From Pseudonocardia endophytica (GTDB lineage Bacteria; Actinomycetota; Actinomycetes; Mycobacteriales; Pseudonocardiaceae), in assembly GCF_004339565.1 (NCBI RefSeq), contig NZ_SMFZ01000001.1:3782001-3846000 (forward strand): a stretch of DNA of 64,000 nucleotides, in the 5' to 3' direction. Position numbers and translations under genes: made by a program. Below are positions 1 through 9,490 of this stretch, one piece after another. Position 1 is the first letter of the stretch. The number at the start of each line of letters is the position of its first letter. Below the pieces are notes generated by a model. It saw only the letters and a program-made list of their open reading frames with translations. It was not told the DNA's origin and did no database searches.

Positions 1-425
1 TGGGCGACGGCCCCGGCCAAGGCGTCGGCCGCGACCGAGCCCGCGCGCTGGGGCATGTCCGGCAGCTGCGGGTAGTCCTCGACCGGCATCGTCGGGAGGC
101 TGAAGCGGCTGTTGCCGCAGTTGATCGTGGCGCGGGCCCCGTCGACCACCAGGTCGACCGGCTTCGACGGCAGGGCGCGCGTGATGTCGGCCAGCAGCCG
201 GCCCGAGACGAGCATCCGGCCGGGCTCGCCGACGGTCGCATCGAGCTCCACACGGGCGGACGTCTCGTAGTCGAACCCGGAGACCGTCAGGCGCTCGCCG
301 GACTCGCCGGAGTCGGACTGGATCAGCACACCGCCCAGCACCGGGACCGGCGGCCGCGCGGGAAGGCTGCGTGCCACCCAGGCTGCGGCGTCCGCCAGGA
401 CGTCGCGTTCGACGCGGAACTTCAT
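1..425 (-). CDS. dnaN: DNA polymerase III sliding clamp beta subunit, N-terminal part (runs off the window)
   Basis: The first ~141 codons of the beta clamp, read right to left from an ATG at 423-425; the rest lies beyond the left edge. The protein begins [20 protein letters not shown] and continues through the first clamp domain, with the typical PVLGGVLIQ and [13 protein letters not shown] segments. The clamp is a ring-shaped dimer that tethers the replicative polymerase to DNA. It lies in the same direction as dnaA with the origin between them, the usual actinobacterial dnaA-oriC-dnaN order. Identification rests on sequence pattern plus position. Confidence 0.95.
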   Translation of the reverse strand, partial: MKFRVERDVLADAAAWVARSLPARPPVPVLGGVLIQSDSGESGERLTVSGFDYETSARVELDATVGEPGRMLVSGRLLADITRALPSKPVDLVVDGARATINCGNSRFSLPTMPVEDYPQLPDMPQRAGSVAADALAGAVA

Positions 426-1403
426 CGCGGCCAGTTCCTTCCGGAGTAGGCGTGCCGGACCGGGACGCGCCGGCCCGGGTAACACCCGGGCCACGGACCT
501 CGATCGGACGGACCAGAGACGACTCGGAGGTTCGGCGGTCGCGGACCCCGGCTCGTCGGAGGCCTCACGGTAGAGGCTCCGGCCGACAGTTTCCACGTCG
601 CCCCGGAGCGTCGTTCGTCTGACGGTGCGTGCCCGATCGGGACGTGCCCGCGTCCCCCATCCACGTGCCTGAACTTCTTGAAGAAAGAGATAGAGAGAAA
701 ACCAGTAGTAGACATAGGTGGTGTGCACCGTGTGGATGCACGACGTCTGCGCTGCTCAGCAGGCCGCGTCGACTGGGGACATCGTCGTGGGACGGCCGGT
801 GAGCAACCTCGCCGGGACGTGGACGGACGCCGGCAGGCCGGATCTGTCCCGGTTCCGTCCCGGGGACGTAAGCGAGTTGTCCACCGATCCGCCCCCGTTC
901 GTCCACGGGCCCGGGCGCGACCATCCACAGAGTTGTCCCCAGATGTGGGTGGAAGCGTGTCGAGCTGTCCACCCTGGGTGATGACGACGGCGCGGTTCGC
1001 CGCGCGTCACCGGTGCATCCAGACCCACAATGGCCACATCCGTCACAAGAATCGACACCCTGAGTGATCGGGCGGCGCCGTCGTCGATCATGACGACGGC
1101 GGGCGGTGCGCCGAACGGCCTTTACCGCACGCCGAGCGAATCGTCCGGGAGCGACACGCGCTCGATGTCGATCTCTCCCCGATGGGGACTCCGATCGCTC
1201 CCCGGATCCGGTCGACGACCCACACGGCCGTCGTCGCGAGCGGCCGCACGCGGCACGGAGACGGTGATGCACCTGTGGGTGCCGCGGGTCGCCCCGGATC
1301 GCGCCCGGTGACCGCGTCGGAGGCCCCGCATCGTCGCCGTGACCTGTGGATGTTCCGGGGTGACCGGTGGACAACCGGCCCCGGTGCGGGGTGAAGTGAT
1401 CGC
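426..1403. other. oriC: Chromosomal replication origin oriC (dnaA-dnaN intergenic region)
   Basis: A 978-bp gene-free interval between dnaA and dnaN. It carries many matches or near-matches to the actinobacterial DnaA box TTGTCCACA. Forward: TTGTCCACC 877-885, CCATCCACA 921-929, TTGTCCCCA 933-941, CTGTCCACC 965-973. Reverse: TGTGGATGC 731-739, TGTGGGTGC about 1274-1282, TGTGGATGT 1345-1353, GGTGGACAA 1366-1374. An AT-richer purine tract lies at about 671-722. ORFs seen here on both strands lack family resemblance and are taken as spurious. Box placement is seen directly; origin function follows from family knowledge. Confidence 0.88.
671..722. other. AT-rich purine tract, candidate DNA unwinding element
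   Basis: A run containing CTTGAAGAAAGAGATAGAG and then GAAAACCAGTAGTAGACATA is clearly lower in G+C than the rest of the window. It sits on the dnaN side of the DnaA boxes, with the first box (TGTGGATGC, 731-739) immediately beside it. Origins are commonly opened at such a tract next to the box array. Its role here is inferred from composition and position only. Confidence 0.6.
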
Positions 1404-3056
1404 TCAGTGGCGCGCGCGGAGCTTGATCCGCGCGGTGAGCTCCTGCACCTGCTCGAACGTCTTGCGCCGGAGCGAGATCTCGTTGCGGATCTTCTTGTCG
1501 GCGTGCATGACGGTGGTGTGGTCGCGGCCGCCGAACGTCTGGCCGATCCGCGGCAGCGACAGGTCGGTCAGCTCGCGGCACAGATACATGGCGATCTGGC
1601 GGGCCTGGGCGAGCGCCTTGGTCTTCCCTGGACCGGACAGGTCCTCCAGCGTCACGCCGAAGAACTCGGCCGTGACGGCCATGATCGTCGGGGCGGTGAT
1701 CTCGGAGGCGGCCGAGTCCGGGATGAGATCGCGCAGCACGATCTCGGCGAGCTGGGTGTCCACCGACTGCCGGTTCAACGACGCGAACGCCGTGACCCGG
1801 ATCAGCGCGCCCTCCAGCTCGCGGATGTTGCGCTCGATCCGCTCCGCGATGAACTCCAGGACCTCACCGGGGACGGCGAGCCGCTCCTGGGCCGCCTTCT
1901 TGCGCAGGATCGCGATCCGCGTCTCGAGCTCGGGCGGCTGGATGTCGGTGATCAGGCCCCACTCGAACCGCGTGCGCATCCGGTCCTCGAGCGTCTCCAG
2001 GCGCTTCGGCGGCCGGTCAGAGGACACGACGATCTGCTTGTTCGCGTTGTGCAGCGTGTTGAAGGTGTGGAAGAACTCCTCCTGGGTTCCTTCCTTGCCC
2101 TCCAGGAACTGGATGTCGTCGACGAGCAGGACGTCGACGTCGCGGTAGCGCCGCTGGAACGCGACCTTGCGGTCGTCGCGCAGCGAGTTGATGAAGTCGT
2201 TCGTGAACTCCTCGGTACTGACGTACCGGACCCGCATCCCGGGGAACAGTCGCTGGGCGTAGTGCCCGACGGCGTGCAGCAGGTGGGTCTTGCCCAGCCC
2301 GGACTCGCCCCAGATGAACAGCGGGTTGTACGCACGGGCCGGCGCCTCGGACACGGCGACCGCCGCGGCGTGGCTGAAGCGGTTCGACGCGCCGATGACG
2401 AACGTGTCGAACGTGTACCGCTCGTTGAGCCGGGTCTGTGACCGCGGCGCCACGGGGTCACCGGCCTGGGGAGCGGTGTAGGCGGGCCATGCCGTCGGCG
2501 CGCGGCTCGCGTCGTCGTCCGCGGGGCCCGCCGTGGCGGGGACGGGCTCCGGGGCCGGTTCGACGTGGCCGGGTCGCGGCTCGTCGTCCGCAGTGCCGTC
2601 GGTGGCGGGATCCGGAGACGCCGGTGCCGTCTGGTCGTCCGCGAGCGTGGTGCCGTCCCGCTCGCCCCGCGACGCGGTCCCGGAGACCGACGTCTGCCCG
2701 GCTGCCTGCGCGACCGGAGAGCGCGGCGTGCCGAAGCCCGGCGGATCCGGGACCTCGGTCCCGCCGGACGCGGCGGAGGCGTCCACGACGACGGCGAGGT
2801 TGACCGACACACCGAGATGCCGCCCCAGGGCGTCGCTGATCGGACGGCGCAGGATGCGCTCGATCGCGTCCTTGGCGAACTCGCTCGGCGCGGCCAGCAA
2901 CGCGGTGCCGTCGAGCAGACCGAGAGGACGGGTCAGACGGAGGAACGCCCGCTGCTGCGGCGAGAGCGCGGCGGAACCGGACTCGGCGGATGCCCCGGAG
3001 AGGTCGGCGATGACCCGGTTCCACACCGCGCCCAGGTCGCCCGGCTGGTCGGTCAT
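1404..3056 (-). CDS. dnaA: Chromosomal replication initiator DnaA
   Basis: A 550-residue AAA+ initiator that binds DnaA boxes, opens oriC and recruits the helicase loader/helicase. The start chosen is ATG 3054-3056 ([15 protein letters not shown]), preceded by a GGGAGGGGG ribosome-binding site; upstream in-frame codons are not needed. Domain I (about 1-90) is followed by a long acidic/proline-rich linker. The AAA+ core has Walker [12 protein letters not shown] near residue 250 and a VDDIQFL Walker B. The C-terminal domain IV carries the signature [15 protein letters not shown]. The product is longer than E. coli DnaA because of the linker, as usual in actinobacteria. Two DnaA boxes lie in its upstream region, consistent with autoregulation. 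Confidence 0.98.
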   Translation of the reverse strand: MTDQPGDLGAVWNRVIADLSGASAESGSAALSPQQRAFLRLTRPLGLLDGTALLAAPSEFAKDAIERILRRPISDALGRHLGVSVNLAVVVDASAASGGTEVPDPPGFGTPRSPVAQAAGQTSVSGTASRGERDGTTLADDQTAPASPDPATDGTADDEPRPGHVEPAPEPVPATAGPADDDASRAPTAWPAYTAPQAGDPVAPRSQTRLNERYTFDTFVIGASNRFSHAAAVAVSEAPARAYNPLFIWGESGLGKTHLLHAVGHYAQRLFPGMRVRYVSTEEFTNDFINSLRDDRKVAFQRRYRDVDVLLVDDIQFLEGKEGTQEEFFHTFNTLHNANKQIVVSSDRPPKRLETLEDRMRTRFEWGLITDIQPPELETRIAILRKKAAQERLAVPGEVLEFIAERIERNIRELEGALIRVTAFASLNRQSVDTQLAEIVLRDLIPDSAASEITAPTIMAVTAEFFGVTLEDLSGPGKTKALAQARQIAMYLCRELTDLSLPRIGQTFGGRDHTTVMHADKKIRNEISLRRKTFEQVQELTARIKLRARH

Positions 3057-3151
3057 CCGCGGTCCCCCTCCCGGCTCGACCTCGTCCGCGACGTTTCGCC
3101 TCCTCGGTCCTGACGTGCCCGGAACCGGGGCAGCCGAACGCATCCCCAGAG

Positions 3152-3170
3152 TTGTCCACAGTTGTGCGTA
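3152..3170 (+). promoter_or_regulatory. Tandem DnaA boxes upstream of dnaA
   Basis: A perfect TTGTCCACA at 3152-3160 is followed one base later by TTGTGCGTA at 3162-3170, about 100 bp upstream of the dnaA start. Such boxes in the dnaA promoter allow DnaA to repress its own transcription. The intergenic region 3057-3547 between divergent dnaA and rpmH shows no other gene. Confidence 0.75.
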
Positions 3171-3359
3171 GGAAGGTACGCATGCCCGTGTCCCCACCCC
3201 ACGGCGGGGGCGGTGTGGGTCGTGCGGCGTCGGGGTGGCCGATGGACGTGCACCAGCGCTCTCGGAACGCTAGCAGTCCGTGTTACCTGCTGGTCCGGGC
3301 GGGGCACCGCTCTCCCGGTCGGACCAACGACCCGCTTCCGGGCCGTGCCGGGACCTGGT

Positions 3360-3389
3360 TTGACCCCCTCGAAACGGGCTGCGTACCCT
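3360..3389 (+). promoter_or_regulatory. Probable sigma-70-type promoter of the rpmH operon
   Basis: TTGACC (3360-3365) and TACCCT (3384-3389) are separated by 18 bp and point toward rpmH, about 160 bp upstream of its start. The spacing and hexamers fit the actinobacterial housekeeping promoter. The long leader between the -10 and the start holds no clear structure that I could assign. Confidence 0.65.
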
Positions 3390-3547
3390 GGCAGGAACTG
3401 CTGGACAGAGGTCGGCCCGAGGGCCGGCCGGCCGCGGACCGCCTGGTGCTCGACACCGCGTCCGTGGACTGCCGGCGACGACCGTGGAACCAGTTGAGCA
3501 ACGGCGGTACCGGGCCCCTGCCCGTCCGCCTCTCGGGAGAGCCGACC

Positions 3548-3691
3548 GTGAGCAAGGGCAAGCGCACCTTCCAGCCGAACAACCGCCGCCGGTCCCGTAC
3601 GCACGGGTTCCGTCTGCGCATGCGCACCCGTGCCGGTCGCGCCATCGTCGCCGCGCGTCGCCGCAAGGGGCGCGAGAAGCTCTCGGCCTGA
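3548..3691 (+). CDS. rpmH: 50S ribosomal protein L34
   Basis: A 47-residue, very basic protein beginning [20 protein letters not shown] from GTG 3548-3550, with a GGGAGA ribosome-binding site just upstream. It carries the L34 pattern of an N-terminal KRTFQPN followed by [13 protein letters not shown] and a lysine/arginine-rich tail. It is a component of the large ribosomal subunit. It is the first gene of the rpmH-rnpA-yidD-yidC series that runs away from oriC. Confidence 0.97.
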   Translation: MSKGKRTFQPNNRRRSRTHGFRLRMRTRAGRAIVAARRRKGREKLSA

Positions 3692-3720
3692 GGGCCGGGA
3701 CCGACGAACCGGCCCGCGCG

Positions 3721-4083
3721 GTGTTGCCGGCCTCGTCCCGGCTCACCCGCCGGGAGGAGTTCGCCTCGACCATCCGCCGGGGACGCCGAGCAGGCCGTTC
3801 CCGGCTGGTCGTGCATCTGCACACGGCCGGCACCGACCCGTCCGCCGCCCACGCGCCGCGGGCGGGTTTCGTCGTGAGCAAGGCCGTGGGCAACGCGGTC
3901 GTCCGGCACCGGGTGTCCCGGCGGCTCCGCCATCTCGTGGCCGACCGGCTCGGCGACCTCGCACCGGGGACCTCACTCGTCGTACGCGCCCTTCCGCCGT
4001 CCGCGGACGCGTCGTCGGTCGAGTTGGCCCGTGACCTGGACTCGGCGCTCGCCACGGCCCGCCGTCCCCGGACCCCGCGGTGA
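3721..4083 (+). CDS. rnpA: Ribonuclease P protein component
   Basis: A 120-residue basic protein that helps the RNase P RNA process tRNA 5' ends. The GTG at 3721 ([20 protein letters not shown]) is chosen because it gives the family's usual length and N-terminus; the reading frame is open upstream but overlaps rpmH. The signature [20 protein letters not shown] is present around residues 50-70. Its TGA overlaps the GTG start of yidD by four bases, so the two are probably translationally coupled. Confidence 0.93.
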   Translation: MLPASSRLTRREEFASTIRRGRRAGRSRLVVHLHTAGTDPSAAHAPRAGFVVSKAVGNAVVRHRVSRRLRHLVADRLGDLAPGTSLVVRALPPSADASSVELARDLDSALATARRPRTPR

Positions 4084-4373
4084 ACTCCGAGATCCGGCCG
4101 TCCCCCGGCGCCCGCGTCGTGCTCGCGATGCTGGGCTTCTACCGGAAGTGGATCTCGCCGGGCCTGCCGCCGAGCTGTCGCTTCTACCCGTCCTGCAGTG
4201 CCTACGCCGTCGAGGCCGTGACGACACACGGCCTCCTGCGCGGGTGCTGGCTCGCCACGCTGCGCTTGCTGCGCTGTCACCCGTGGCACCCTGGTGGCGT
4301 GGACCCGGTCCCGCCGCGCCGTGACCGCACTACGGGCGAGGCCCGAGACCGCGAGGAGCAAGCGCCGTGCTGA
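4080..4373 (+). CDS. yidD: Membrane protein insertion efficiency factor YidD
   Basis: A 97-residue protein with the YidD pattern: [20 protein letters not shown] followed by [12 protein letters not shown] and HPGGVDPVP. The conserved cysteines of the [11 protein letters not shown] motif are present. It assists YidC-dependent membrane protein insertion. Its start overlaps the rnpA stop (GTGA), and its TGA (4371-4373) overlaps the start of yidC, which fits a tightly packed operon. The last ~20 residues are charged and not conserved. Confidence 0.94.
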   Translation: MNSEIRPSPGARVVLAMLGFYRKWISPGLPPSCRFYPSCSAYAVEAVTTHGLLRGCWLATLRLLRCHPWHPGGVDPVPPRRDRTTGEARDREEQAPC

Positions 4374-5548
4374 ACTTCATCTACTACCCGGTCAGCGCCA
4401 TCCTGTGGTTCTGGCACAAGGTGTTCGGCTTCGTCCTCGGTGAGGCGAACGGCGTCACCTGGGCGCTCTCGGTCGTCTTCCTCGTCTTCACGCTGCGCGC
4501 GATCCTGTACAAGCCGTTCGTCGGCCAGGTCCGGTCGATGCGCAAGATGCAGGAGATGCAGCCGGAGATGCAGAAGCTCCGGAAGAAGTACGCGAACGAC
4601 AAGCAGAAGCTCGCCACCGAGATGCAGAAGCTGCAGCAGCAGAACGGGGCCAACCCGCTCGGTGGCTGCCTGCCGATCCTCGTGCAGGTCCCGGTGTTCA
4701 TCGGCCTGTTCCACGTGCTGCGCGAGTTCAAGCCGGGCAAGCTCGAGAACTACGTGTTCAACGCCGACGAGGTCCGGTCGTTCGTCGACTCCGACTTCCT
4801 CGGGTCGAAGCTCGGCGCGGCCGTGTTCCCGCTGTCGAACTTCGGCGGTCAGGGGATCCCGAGCGTCCAGGAACTCGGCGGCAACCTGGTCAACCAGTGG
4901 ATCGTGATGGTCCCGCTGATGATCGCGGCCGGCATCTTCACGCACATCACGGCGCGACACTCGGTGGCACGCCAGCAGGCGCAGCAGGGTGCGATGGACA
5001 ACACCCAGGCCGCGATCATGCAGAAGCTGATGCTCTACGTGTTCCCGATCGGTGTGGTCGTCGGTGCACCGTTCCTGCCGTTGGCGATCCTCTTCTACTG
5101 GGTGTCGAACAACCTGTGGACGCTGGGCCAGCAGTACATCGTCTACAAGCGGATCGACGCCGAGGAGACGGAGAAGCGGGAGAAGGCCACCGAGGCAGCC
5201 CGCTCGTCCGCGCCGCGGCCCGGCCAGAAGCCGGTGCGCCCCGAGGACCGCAAGAACGACGACACCACGAACGGCAACGGCGCGGACGCAACCGTCGAGG
5301 CCGTGGACGACACGCCCGTGAGCGACGACACCGGGAAGGCGTCGTCGAACGGGAACGGGTCGCGACCGTCCACGAACGGGAGCTCCAACGGGTCCGGCAA
5401 CGGCCAGTCGTCCGGCAACGGGCAGGCGAAGAAGCCCGGCTCGAAGCCGGTGAGCCCCGCCGGCAAGCGACCGTCGGGGGGCGGCGGAGCGAACCGCCCC
5501 AAGTCCGGTTCCCGTCCGTCCGGCAGCCGGAAGAACAAGCGCCGCTGA
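4367..5548 (+). CDS. yidC: Membrane protein insertase YidC/Oxa1
   Basis: A 393-residue insertase. The N-terminus has a membrane segment (about 5-25), then another near 30-45 reaching [20 protein letters not shown], and the cytoplasmic amphipathic hairpin. Further segments lie around 105, 190 and 225-250 ([20 protein letters not shown]). It lacks the large periplasmic domain of E. coli YidC, as is normal for Gram-positives. After about residue 265 the tail is a low-complexity, Asn/Gly/Ser-rich and finally Lys/Arg-rich extension of ~125 residues, a likely ribosome-contacting tail. The start is GTG 4367, overlapping yidD. Confidence 0.96.
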   Translation: MLNFIYYPVSAILWFWHKVFGFVLGEANGVTWALSVVFLVFTLRAILYKPFVGQVRSMRKMQEMQPEMQKLRKKYANDKQKLATEMQKLQQQNGANPLGGCLPILVQVPVFIGLFHVLREFKPGKLENYVFNADEVRSFVDSDFLGSKLGAAVFPLSNFGGQGIPSVQELGGNLVNQWIVMVPLMIAAGIFTHITARHSVARQQAQQGAMDNTQAAIMQKLMLYVFPIGVVVGAPFLPLAILFYWVSNNLWTLGQQYIVYKRIDAEETEKREKATEAARSSAPRPGQKPVRPEDRKNDDTTNGNGADATVEAVDDTPVSDDTGKASSNGNGSRPSTNGSSNGSGNGQSSGNGQAKKPGSKPVSPAGKRPSGGGGANRPKSGSRPSGSRKNKRR

Positions 5549-5567
5549 CCCCGCCGCGCCACGGCCC

Positions 5568-5588
5568 CGACGGTCTCCCCGACCGTCG
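5568..5588 (+). terminator. Hairpin between yidC and jag
   Basis: CGACGGTC (5568-5575) and GACCGTCG (5581-5588) form an 8-bp perfect stem around a TCCCC loop, with no U tract after it. It lies in the 88-bp gap after yidC and may attenuate transcription into jag or protect the upstream mRNA. Confidence 0.4.
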
Positions 5589-5636
5589 TGCGGGCCGGCG
5601 CGCGCCCCCGCATACATCCGACAGAGGAGACAGACC

Positions 5637-6158
5637 GTGCCGAAGACCGCTCAGGACGGCGACGTGGACGCCCCCAAGGACAAGCCGTCGAACGAGGACG
5701 TGCTGGTCCAGGAGGGCGACATCGCCGGGGACTACCTGGAGAAGCTGCTCGACATCCTCGACTTCGACGGCGACATCGACCTCGACGTCGAGGGTGGCCG
5801 GGCGATCGTGAGCATCGACGGCGGTGACGACCTCACCAAGCTCGTCGGTGACAAGGGGTCCGTGCTGGAGAGCCTGCAGGAGCTGACGCGGCTGGCCGTG
5901 CAGCAGTCGTCGGGCAACCGTAGCCGGCTGATGCTCGACATCGCGGGCTGGCGCAAGCGCCGTCGCGACGAGCTCACCGAGCTGGGCCTGCGCACGGCCG
6001 AGGAGGTCAAGGAGTCCGGTGAGTCGGCGCGCCTGCGACCGATGACGCCGTTCGAGCGCAAGGTCGTGCACGACGCCGTCGCGACCGTCCGCGGTGTCGT
6101 CAGCGAGAGCGAGGGCGAGGAGCCGCAGCGCCAGGTGGTCGTCCACCGGAACCGCTGA
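5637..6158 (+). CDS. jag: R3H/KH RNA-binding protein Jag (KhpB-type)
   Basis: A 173-residue RNA-binding protein. The first ~40 residues are acidic. A KH-like domain around 55-105 includes KLVGDKGSVLESLQELTRL, and the C-terminal R3H domain contains SARLRPMTPFERKVVHDAVA. It corresponds to the Jag/SpoIIIJ-associated protein always found after yidC in actinobacteria. The start is GTG 5637 with AGAGGAGA upstream. Confidence 0.93.
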   Translation: MPKTAQDGDVDAPKDKPSNEDVLVQEGDIAGDYLEKLLDILDFDGDIDLDVEGGRAIVSIDGGDDLTKLVGDKGSVLESLQELTRLAVQQSSGNRSRLMLDIAGWRKRRRDELTELGLRTAEEVKESGESARLRPMTPFERKVVHDAVATVRGVVSESEGEEPQRQVVVHRNR

Positions 6159-6168
6159 CCGGTCCGAG

Positions 6169-6882
6169 ATGACGAGCAGCGAGACCACGGCGGAACCGCT
6201 CCCCGAGCCGCCCCCGGTCGCCGGGAGCGTGTTCGGTGATCGGCTCCCGCTCGCGGTCCGCTACGTCGAGCACCTCGCGACGTCCGGTGTCGAGCGCGGG
6301 CTGATCGGCCCGCGGGAGCACGGACGCCTGTGGGACCGGCACGTGCTGAACTGCGCCGTGCTCGGCGAGCTCGTCCCGGACGGGGCGAAGGTCGTGGACG
6401 TCGGCTCAGGGGCCGGGCTCCCCGGCATCCCGCTCGCCCTGGCGCGTCCGGATCTGCACATCGTGCTCATCGAGCCGCTGGCCCGCCGGGTGGACTGGCT
6501 CGACGAGGTCGTCGCGGATCTCGGCCTGACGGTCGCCGTCGAACGGGGGCGTGCCGAGGAGAAGGTCGTGGTGCGACGATGGGAGGGCGCGGACGTCGTG
6601 ACCGCGCGTGCGGTGGGCCCGCTGGCGCGCCTGACGCGGCTGTGTCTCCCGCTGGTCCGTCCGGGCGGGTCGATGCTGGTGCTCAAGGGTGAGTCGGCCG
6701 CGGAGGAGATCGAGCGCGATCGGGCCGACGTGCGGGCGGTCGGAGGTTCGGACCCGCGTGTCCTGCGGTGCGGCGCGGATGTCGTCGACCCGCCGACTAC
6801 CGTGGTGGCCATCGACCGCGAAGCGGCTCCGCGTCGTTCAGGAAGCCGTTCGGGTAGCCGGAGGAAGGGGCAGCGACCATGA
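6169..6882 (+). CDS. rsmG: 16S rRNA (guanine527-N7)-methyltransferase RsmG/GidB
   Basis: A 237-residue methyltransferase that makes m7G527 in 16S rRNA. ATG 6169 is chosen 10 bp after the jag stop; an earlier in-frame ATG lies inside jag. The GidB pattern is visible: LIGPREHGRLWDRHVLNCAV, the SAM motif VVDVGSGAGLPGIPLALARP, and VTARAVGPLARL. The C-terminus is a basic Arg/Gly/Ser tail. Its TGA overlaps the parA ATG (ATGA). Loss of this gene is known in other bacteria to give low-level streptomycin resistance. Confidence 0.94.
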   Translation: MTSSETTAEPLPEPPPVAGSVFGDRLPLAVRYVEHLATSGVERGLIGPREHGRLWDRHVLNCAVLGELVPDGAKVVDVGSGAGLPGIPLALARPDLHIVLIEPLARRVDWLDEVVADLGLTVAVERGRAEEKVVVRRWEGADVVTARAVGPLARLTRLCLPLVRPGGSMLVLKGESAAEEIERDRADVRAVGGSDPRVLRCGADVVDPPTTVVAIDREAAPRRSGSRSGSRRKGQRP

Positions 6883-7853
6883 GTTCGGGTACGACTGTTC
6901 CACGTGAAACAACGACGGCAGCTGCGGACTCGGAGAGTAGGTCTCGCGTGAGTCTCGGATGGACCCCGATCGCGGAGGAGGCCGAGCGCGCCGCTCGCGT
7001 CCTGCATCCGGACGGCCACGGGATGCCGCGGCCCTCGACCCGTCGCGTGCTGACCGTCGCGAACCAGAAGGGTGGCGTCGGGAAGACGACGAGCACCGTC
7101 AACCTGGCCGCCGCGCTGTCCATGCACGGCATCCGGGTGCTGGTCATCGACCTCGACCCGCAGGGCAACGCGAGCACGGCGCTGGGCGTCGAGCACCGGA
7201 CCGGCACGCCGTCGGTGTACGAGGTGATGCTCGGCGAGATCTCGCTGGCCGACGCCGCGGTCGCCAGCTCGGCGTCGCCCGACCTGCTGTGCGTCCCGGC
7301 GACGATCGACCTGGCCGGCGCCGAGATCGAGCTGGTGAGCATGGTCGCCCGGGAGCGCAGGCTCGCCCAGGCGCTGACCGACGAGGCGCTGGCCGAGCTC
7401 GACGTGGACTATGTCCTCATCGACTGCCCTCCGTCGCTGGGCCTGCTCACGGTGAACGCGCTCGTCGCGGCCGCCGAGGTGCTGATCCCGATCCAGTGCG
7501 AGTACTACGCGCTGGAGGGGCTGGGCCAGCTGCTCAGCAACATCGACCTGGTGCGCTCGCACCTGAACACGTCGCTGCACGTGTCGACGATCCTGCTGAC
7601 GATGTACGACGGCCGGACGAAGCTCGCCGACCAGGTGACCTCCGAGGTGCGGCAGCACTTCGGCCCGACGGTGCTGCGGACGGTCATCCCCCGCAGCGTC
7701 AAGGTGTCCGAGGCGCCCGGCTTCAGCCAGACCGTCCTGGCCTACGACCCGGGTTCGCGTGGCGCGATGAGCTACGTCGACGCCGCCCGCGAGATCGCCG
7801 AGTTCGGTGTCGAGCAGCCGCCCGCCCAGCAGCAGACCGCGAACGGGAGCTGA
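6879..7853 (+). CDS. parA: Chromosome partitioning ATPase ParA (Soj)
   Basis: A 324-residue Walker-type ATPase that moves ParB-parS complexes over the nucleoid. A ~55-residue N-terminal extension precedes the deviant Walker [13 protein letters not shown] at about residues 62-73. Switch motifs [14 protein letters not shown] and [18 protein letters not shown] follow. The start (ATG 6879) overlaps the rsmG stop. One parS-like site lies inside its codons 6-11, so the same bases serve coding and ParB binding. It is followed five bases later by parB. Confidence 0.97.
   Translation: MSSGTTVPRETTTAAADSESRSRVSLGWTPIAEEAERAARVLHPDGHGMPRPSTRRVLTVANQKGGVGKTTSTVNLAAALSMHGIRVLVIDLDPQGNASTALGVEHRTGTPSVYEVMLGEISLADAAVASSASPDLLCVPATIDLAGAEIELVSMVARERRLAQALTDEALAELDVDYVLIDCPPSLGLLTVNALVAAAEVLIPIQCEYYALEGLGQLLSNIDLVRSHLNTSLHVSTILLTMYDGRTKLADQVTSEVRQHFGPTVLRTVIPRSVKVSEAPGFSQTVLAYDPGSRGAMSYVDAAREIAEFGVEQPPAQQQTANGS
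6896..6911. promoter_or_regulatory. parS: parS-like site inside the 5' end of parA
   Basis: TGTTCCACGTGAAACA differs at one base from the consensus TGTTTCACGTGAAACA. ParB binds such sites as the centromere. It encodes residues VPRETT of ParA. Confidence 0.85.
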
Positions 7854-7858
7854 CACCC

Positions 7859-8842
7859 ATGCCGGAGCGCAAGGGTGGTCTGGGCCGCGGCCTGGCCGCG
7901 TTGATCCCGACCGGGCCGGTGGAGAACGGAGCCACCGCCCGGCCGGGCACCGGCGTCGCCTCGCCCGGACTGCCCGCGACCGCTCCCCTGCCGTCGCCCG
8001 GTCCGTCCACACTGGACTCGCCCCCGGACGTCGTGGACGGTGGTGCCGAATACCGGGAGATCCCGGTCTCGCGGATCGTCCCGAACCCGCAGCAGCCACG
8101 GACACAGTTCGACGAGGAGCAGCTCGGCGAGCTCGAGCATTCCATCCGCGAGTTCGGCCTGTTGCAGCCGATCGTGGTGCGCGCCAACGGTTCCGAGTAC
8201 GAGCTGATCATGGGCGAGCGCCGCTGGCGGGCCGCTCAGCGCGCCGGGCTCGAGGTGCTCCCGGCGATCGTCCGGCACACCGGCGACGACGCGATGCTCC
8301 GCGACGCCCTGCTGGAGAACATCCACCGCGTGCAGCTGAACCCGCTCGAGGAGGCGGCCGCCTACGAACAGCTGCTCGCCGAGTTCGGGGTCACGCACAA
8401 CGAGCTGGCCGACCGGATCGGGCGCAGCCGCCCGGTGGTGACGAACATGATCCGGCTGCTGCGGCTTCCCGTGGCGGTGCAGCGACGGGTGGCGGCCGGG
8501 GTGCTGAGCGCCGGTCACGCTCGGGCGTTGCTCGGTCTCGAGGACGCCGGGCAGCAGGAGGATCTCGCCGGCCGGATCGTCGCGGAGGGGATGTCGGTCC
8601 GTGCGACGGAGGAAGCCGTCGTGCTCGCCCGCCAGGACGGCCCGGCGAAGGAGAAGGCGACCCGGACCCGGTCCGAGGCGCCCGCGGAGCTGACCGAGGT
8701 CGCGGATCGCCTGTCCGACCAGTTCGAGACCCGCGTGCGTGTGGAGCTCGGGAAGCGGAAGGGTCGCATCGTCGTCGAGTTCGGCTCGGTCGAGGACCTG
8801 GAGCGCATCACCTCGATGATGGGCCTCGACGGGCGCTCCTGA
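7859..8842 (+). CDS. parB: Chromosome partitioning CTPase ParB (Spo0J)
   Basis: A 327-residue centromere-binding protein. It begins [20 protein letters not shown], an N-terminal motif that contacts ParA. A Pro-rich linker precedes the ParB/Srx nuclease-like CTP-binding domain, with [15 protein letters not shown] and [12 protein letters not shown] (about 65-130) and [16 protein letters not shown]. The helix-turn-helix region (about 175-215) contains [18 protein letters not shown], and the C-terminal dimer domain ends in [11 protein letters not shown]. It forms an operon with parA, five bases apart, and lies beside four parS sites. Confidence 0.97.
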   Translation: MPERKGGLGRGLAALIPTGPVENGATARPGTGVASPGLPATAPLPSPGPSTLDSPPDVVDGGAEYREIPVSRIVPNPQQPRTQFDEEQLGELEHSIREFGLLQPIVVRANGSEYELIMGERRWRAAQRAGLEVLPAIVRHTGDDAMLRDALLENIHRVQLNPLEEAAAYEQLLAEFGVTHNELADRIGRSRPVVTNMIRLLRLPVAVQRRVAAGVLSAGHARALLGLEDAGQQEDLAGRIVAEGMSVRATEEAVVLARQDGPAKEKATRTRSEAPAELTEVADRLSDQFETRVRVELGKRKGRIVVEFGSVEDLERITSMMGLDGRS

Positions 8843-8860
8843 GGTTCGACGGCGGCGGCG

Positions 8861-8876
8861 GGTTTCACGTGAAACC
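8861..8876. promoter_or_regulatory. parS: parS site downstream of parB
   Basis: GGTTTCACGTGAAACC is a perfect 16-bp palindrome matching the parS core GTTTCACGTGAAAC, 18 bp after the parB stop. GC-rich flanks (GGCGGCGGC and GCCGCCGGC) extend the dyad. Confidence 0.92.
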
Positions 8877-9040
8877 ACGCCGCCGGCGGCGTGCGTCCGC
8901 GGGTGAGTCGACGGCGAGTCACCGCGGAGCCGGCCGATCTTGTTTCCACCGGTGCACCGCCGCCTCGGGGCGGTACGAATGCGGCGTTCGTGCGCGTCAT
9001 CGGTAGCGATGTCGCATCCGTGCGATCGATGACGTGAGCG

Positions 9041-9073
9041 GCGCGCTTGTGCCACTTCCGCCGATCATGGTTG
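9041..9073 (+). repeat. 33-bp intergenic direct repeat, copy 1
   Basis: Begins GCGCGCTTGTGCCACTT and ends CCGATCATGGTTG. It matches the copy at 9144-9176 in 30 of 33 positions. The core CCGATCATGG also appears inverted at 9245-9254. Confidence 0.7.
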
Positions 9074-9143
9074 GCCGTTGCGGGCCTCACCCTCGGCAAC
9101 TCTCACCGTGATCGGCAGGAATGGTCGTAACACGCCAGTGGTG

Positions 9144-9176
9144 GCGCGGTTGTGCCACTTGAGCCGATCATGGTTG
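9144..9176 (+). repeat. 33-bp intergenic direct repeat, copy 2
   Basis: Begins GCGCGGTTGTGCCACTT and ends CCGATCATGGTTG, 103 bp after copy 1. It is most likely a short interspersed element of this lineage; function unknown. Confidence 0.7.
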
Positions 9177-9434
9177 ACGGGTTCCGCCGCGATGTCGCCT
9201 ACGGTCATCGCCAACTCGGTGCCGCGACGGCGACGGCGCCGCGGCCATGATCGGCGCCGTGGTCGGAGCTCGGGCAGAGCTGAGGTCGACGCTTCGGGCG
9301 GAGCCCTGGTCGGAACGGTGAGCGTGGCTTCGGAGGCGTTGTCGGAACGGCGGGCGTGGCGCGGCCGTGGTCGGGTGAAGGGTGCGGACAGGAGCGCTCC
9401 ACGCGTGTCGATGCGCCGCCGTCGAAGACCGGGG

Positions 9435-9450
9435 TGTTTCACGTGAAACC
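9435..9450. promoter_or_regulatory. parS: parS site
   Basis: TGTTTCACGTGAAACC matches the parS consensus at 15 of 16 positions. It lies in the parB-ddl gap. Confidence 0.92.
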
Positions 9451-9474
9451 GCGCGCACCGAGCTGGGCTCGCGC

Positions 9475-9490
9475 TGTTTCACGTGAAACG
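9475..9490. promoter_or_regulatory. parS: parS site
   Basis: TGTTTCACGTGAAACG, 40 bp (about four helical turns) from the preceding site, so the two face the same side of the DNA. It ends 11 bp before the ddl stop codon. Confidence 0.92.
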
